Assembly (NCBI GenBank): GCA_955652845.1
Contig: CATPBY010000348.1
Location: forward strand, 1-6,041
From: an uncultured Terriglobales bacterium
GTDB lineage: Bacteria > Acidobacteriota > Terriglobia > Terriglobales > Acidobacteriaceae
Direction of reading: 5' to 3'
DNA: 6,041 nucleotides
Positions 5,113 through 6,041 of this stretch are shown here, in pieces; the stretch's first letter is position 1, and each line of letters starts with the position of its first letter. The notes beneath the pieces are model-generated. The model saw only the letters and a list, made by a program, of their open reading frames with translations, ran no database searches and had not been told where the DNA came from. Made by a program: the position numbers and the translations under genes.

Positions 5113-6041
5113 ATGACCTCACCAACCCGACAACTTTTTGGAACCGATGGGATTCGTGGCGTAGCCGGCGAATTTCCTTTGACCATGGAAAGCACTTACC
5201 TGATCGGCCGCGCCCTTGGCCATGACCTGGTTCGCACTAATTCGAGGGCGCGCGTGGTGATCGGGCAGGACACGCGGGAGTCGAGTTCATGGATTGCGGA
5301 TCGGATTGCGCTGGGCCTGGCTTCGACCGGAGTCGAGGTGCACAGTGCCGGGGTCATCACGACGCCTGGCGTGGCGTATCTTTCGCGCTCACGCCGCTAC
5401 GCCGCCGGGGTGGTGATTTCGGCGTCACATAATCCATGGACCGACAATGGCATAAAAGTTTTTTCGGGCGACGGTTACAAACTGCCTGACAGCCACGAAC
5501 TCGCCATCGAGCAGGAAATTTTTTCGTTGCTGAAAAATCCGCAGTCCCATTCCGAGCCATCAAGCGCGGTTGCGCCCAGTTTGCCCGGCGAAGCCGAACT
5601 CCGTCGAGATTATATTGACTGGTTGTGCAGGAATATCAGCGCCGACGCGACCAACCTGCGGGTTCTGGTTGATTGTGCCAATGGCGCCGCCACCGCCGAG
5701 GCGCCAGAGTTATTCCGGGTATGCCGAATGCGGGCGACATTTCTCAGCGCCTCTCCCGATGGCAAAAACATTAACGAAAATTGCGGCGCCCTGCATCCGG
5801 AACGGGTGGCAGCGGCGGTGGCGGAGAATGAGGGTCAGTTCGATCTGGGGGTCACGTTTGACGGCGACGCGGACCGCGCGCTTTTCAGTGACGCCAGTGG
5901 CCGCGTAGTGAATGGCGATGCCGTCCTTCTGCTGGCTGCCCGTCATCTGCACTCGCAAGGGAAACTGACCGGTGCAACCGTAGTTGCCACCACCATGTCA
6001 AACATGGGTCTGGAAATTGCACTGCGCGCTTCCGGCATTCG
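5113..6041 (+). CDS. glmM: Phosphoglucosamine mutase, 3' end missing
   Basis: GlmM converts glucosamine-6-phosphate to glucosamine-1-phosphate, on the route to UDP-GlcNAc for peptidoglycan and lipopolysaccharide. The first 309 residues of about 445-450 are present; the frame runs off the right edge. Motifs in order: LFGTDGIRG (8-16), GQDTR (51-55), ISASHNP with the phosphorylated Ser105, DNGIKVF (111-117), VDCANGAA (186-193), SPDGKNINENCGALHPE (214-230), and the metal loop DGDADR (250-255). The ASHNP and ASPDG...NCG patterns favour GlmM over other hexose mutases. An in-frame TAA directly before ATG 5113 and the position of FGTDGIRG fix the start. The 16-base gap after cdaR is C- and T-rich with no Shine-Dalgarno sequence. 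In Firmicutes GlmM also binds and inhibits CdaA, and its place here suggests the same feedback. Confidence 0.95.
   Translation, partial: MTSPTRQLFGTDGIRGVAGEFPLTMESTYLIGRALGHDLVRTNSRARVVIGQDTRESSSWIADRIALGLASTGVEVHSAGVITTPGVAYLSRSRRYAAGVVISASHNPWTDNGIKVFSGDGYKLPDSHELAIEQEIFSLLKNPQSHSEPSSAVAPSLPGEAELRRDYIDWLCRNISADATNLRVLVDCANGAATAEAPELFRVCRMRATFLSASPDGKNINENCGALHPERVAAAVAENEGQFDLGVTFDGDADRALFSDASGRVVNGDAVLLLAARHLHSQGKLTGATVVATTMSNMGLEIALRASGI

Noticed and set aside
5698..5745. A possible compensated frameshift in glmM around residues 201-210 (FRVCRMRATF)
   Set aside because: The segment looks odd where the family usually has a Gly before the next strand, but it aligns without gaps to a pattern of the FRxCGxxATFL kind, with Arg in place of Gly as the main difference. 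Flanking sequence stays in frame, so simple divergence is more likely.
5570..5908. Alternative plus-strand frame of 112 codons within glmM
   Set aside because: It overlaps the glmM frame that encodes VDCANGAA, NINENCG and DGDADR, so it is an out-of-frame shadow.

Overview
The window looks like a stretch of bacterial chromosome of moderately high GC from an Acidobacteriota-like (Koribacter/Terriglobia-type) soil bacterium. That placement is inferred from protein style and gene combination: stand-alone VKOR, DUF2905, and XseA next to CdaA-YbbR-GlmM. It rests on no database search. There are eight genes. No RNA gene, insertion sequence, CRISPR array or phage gene is visible, and no stretch longer than about 130 bases lacks a gene.

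Left part (1-1209): the 3' part of a PIN-domain ribonuclease gene enters from the left edge and reads rightward. A secreted two-domain cupin gene reads leftward and converges on it. The 92-base gap between their stops holds a GC-rich hairpin. The cupin gene diverges from the rest of the window across a 70-base intergenic region, where one AT-rich patch could serve as -10 element for both directions.

Middle part (1280-3436): a stand-alone vitamin K epoxide reductase (VKOR) homologue, probably an oxidase for disulfide formation, is followed after 3 bases by a small DUF2905 membrane protein. After 126 bases comes xseA, the large subunit of exonuclease VII. No xseB is seen nearby.

Right part (3526-6041): the cyclic di-AMP/cell-wall module. 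It contains a membrane diadenylate cyclase (CdaA), a YbbR-domain regulator (CdaR) overlapping it by four bases, and phosphoglucosamine mutase (GlmM), cut by the right edge. In Firmicutes these three are a conserved operon in which CdaR and GlmM modulate CdaA, linking c-di-AMP synthesis to peptidoglycan precursor supply and turgor. The same order here suggests the same coupling in a different phylum.

The region reads mainly as housekeeping. I found no convincing evidence of a wholly new system. The points most worth a second look are the c-di-AMP module with its TTG start and long CdaA tail, the secreted bicupin/VKOR divergent pair, and the hairpin between the convergent genes.
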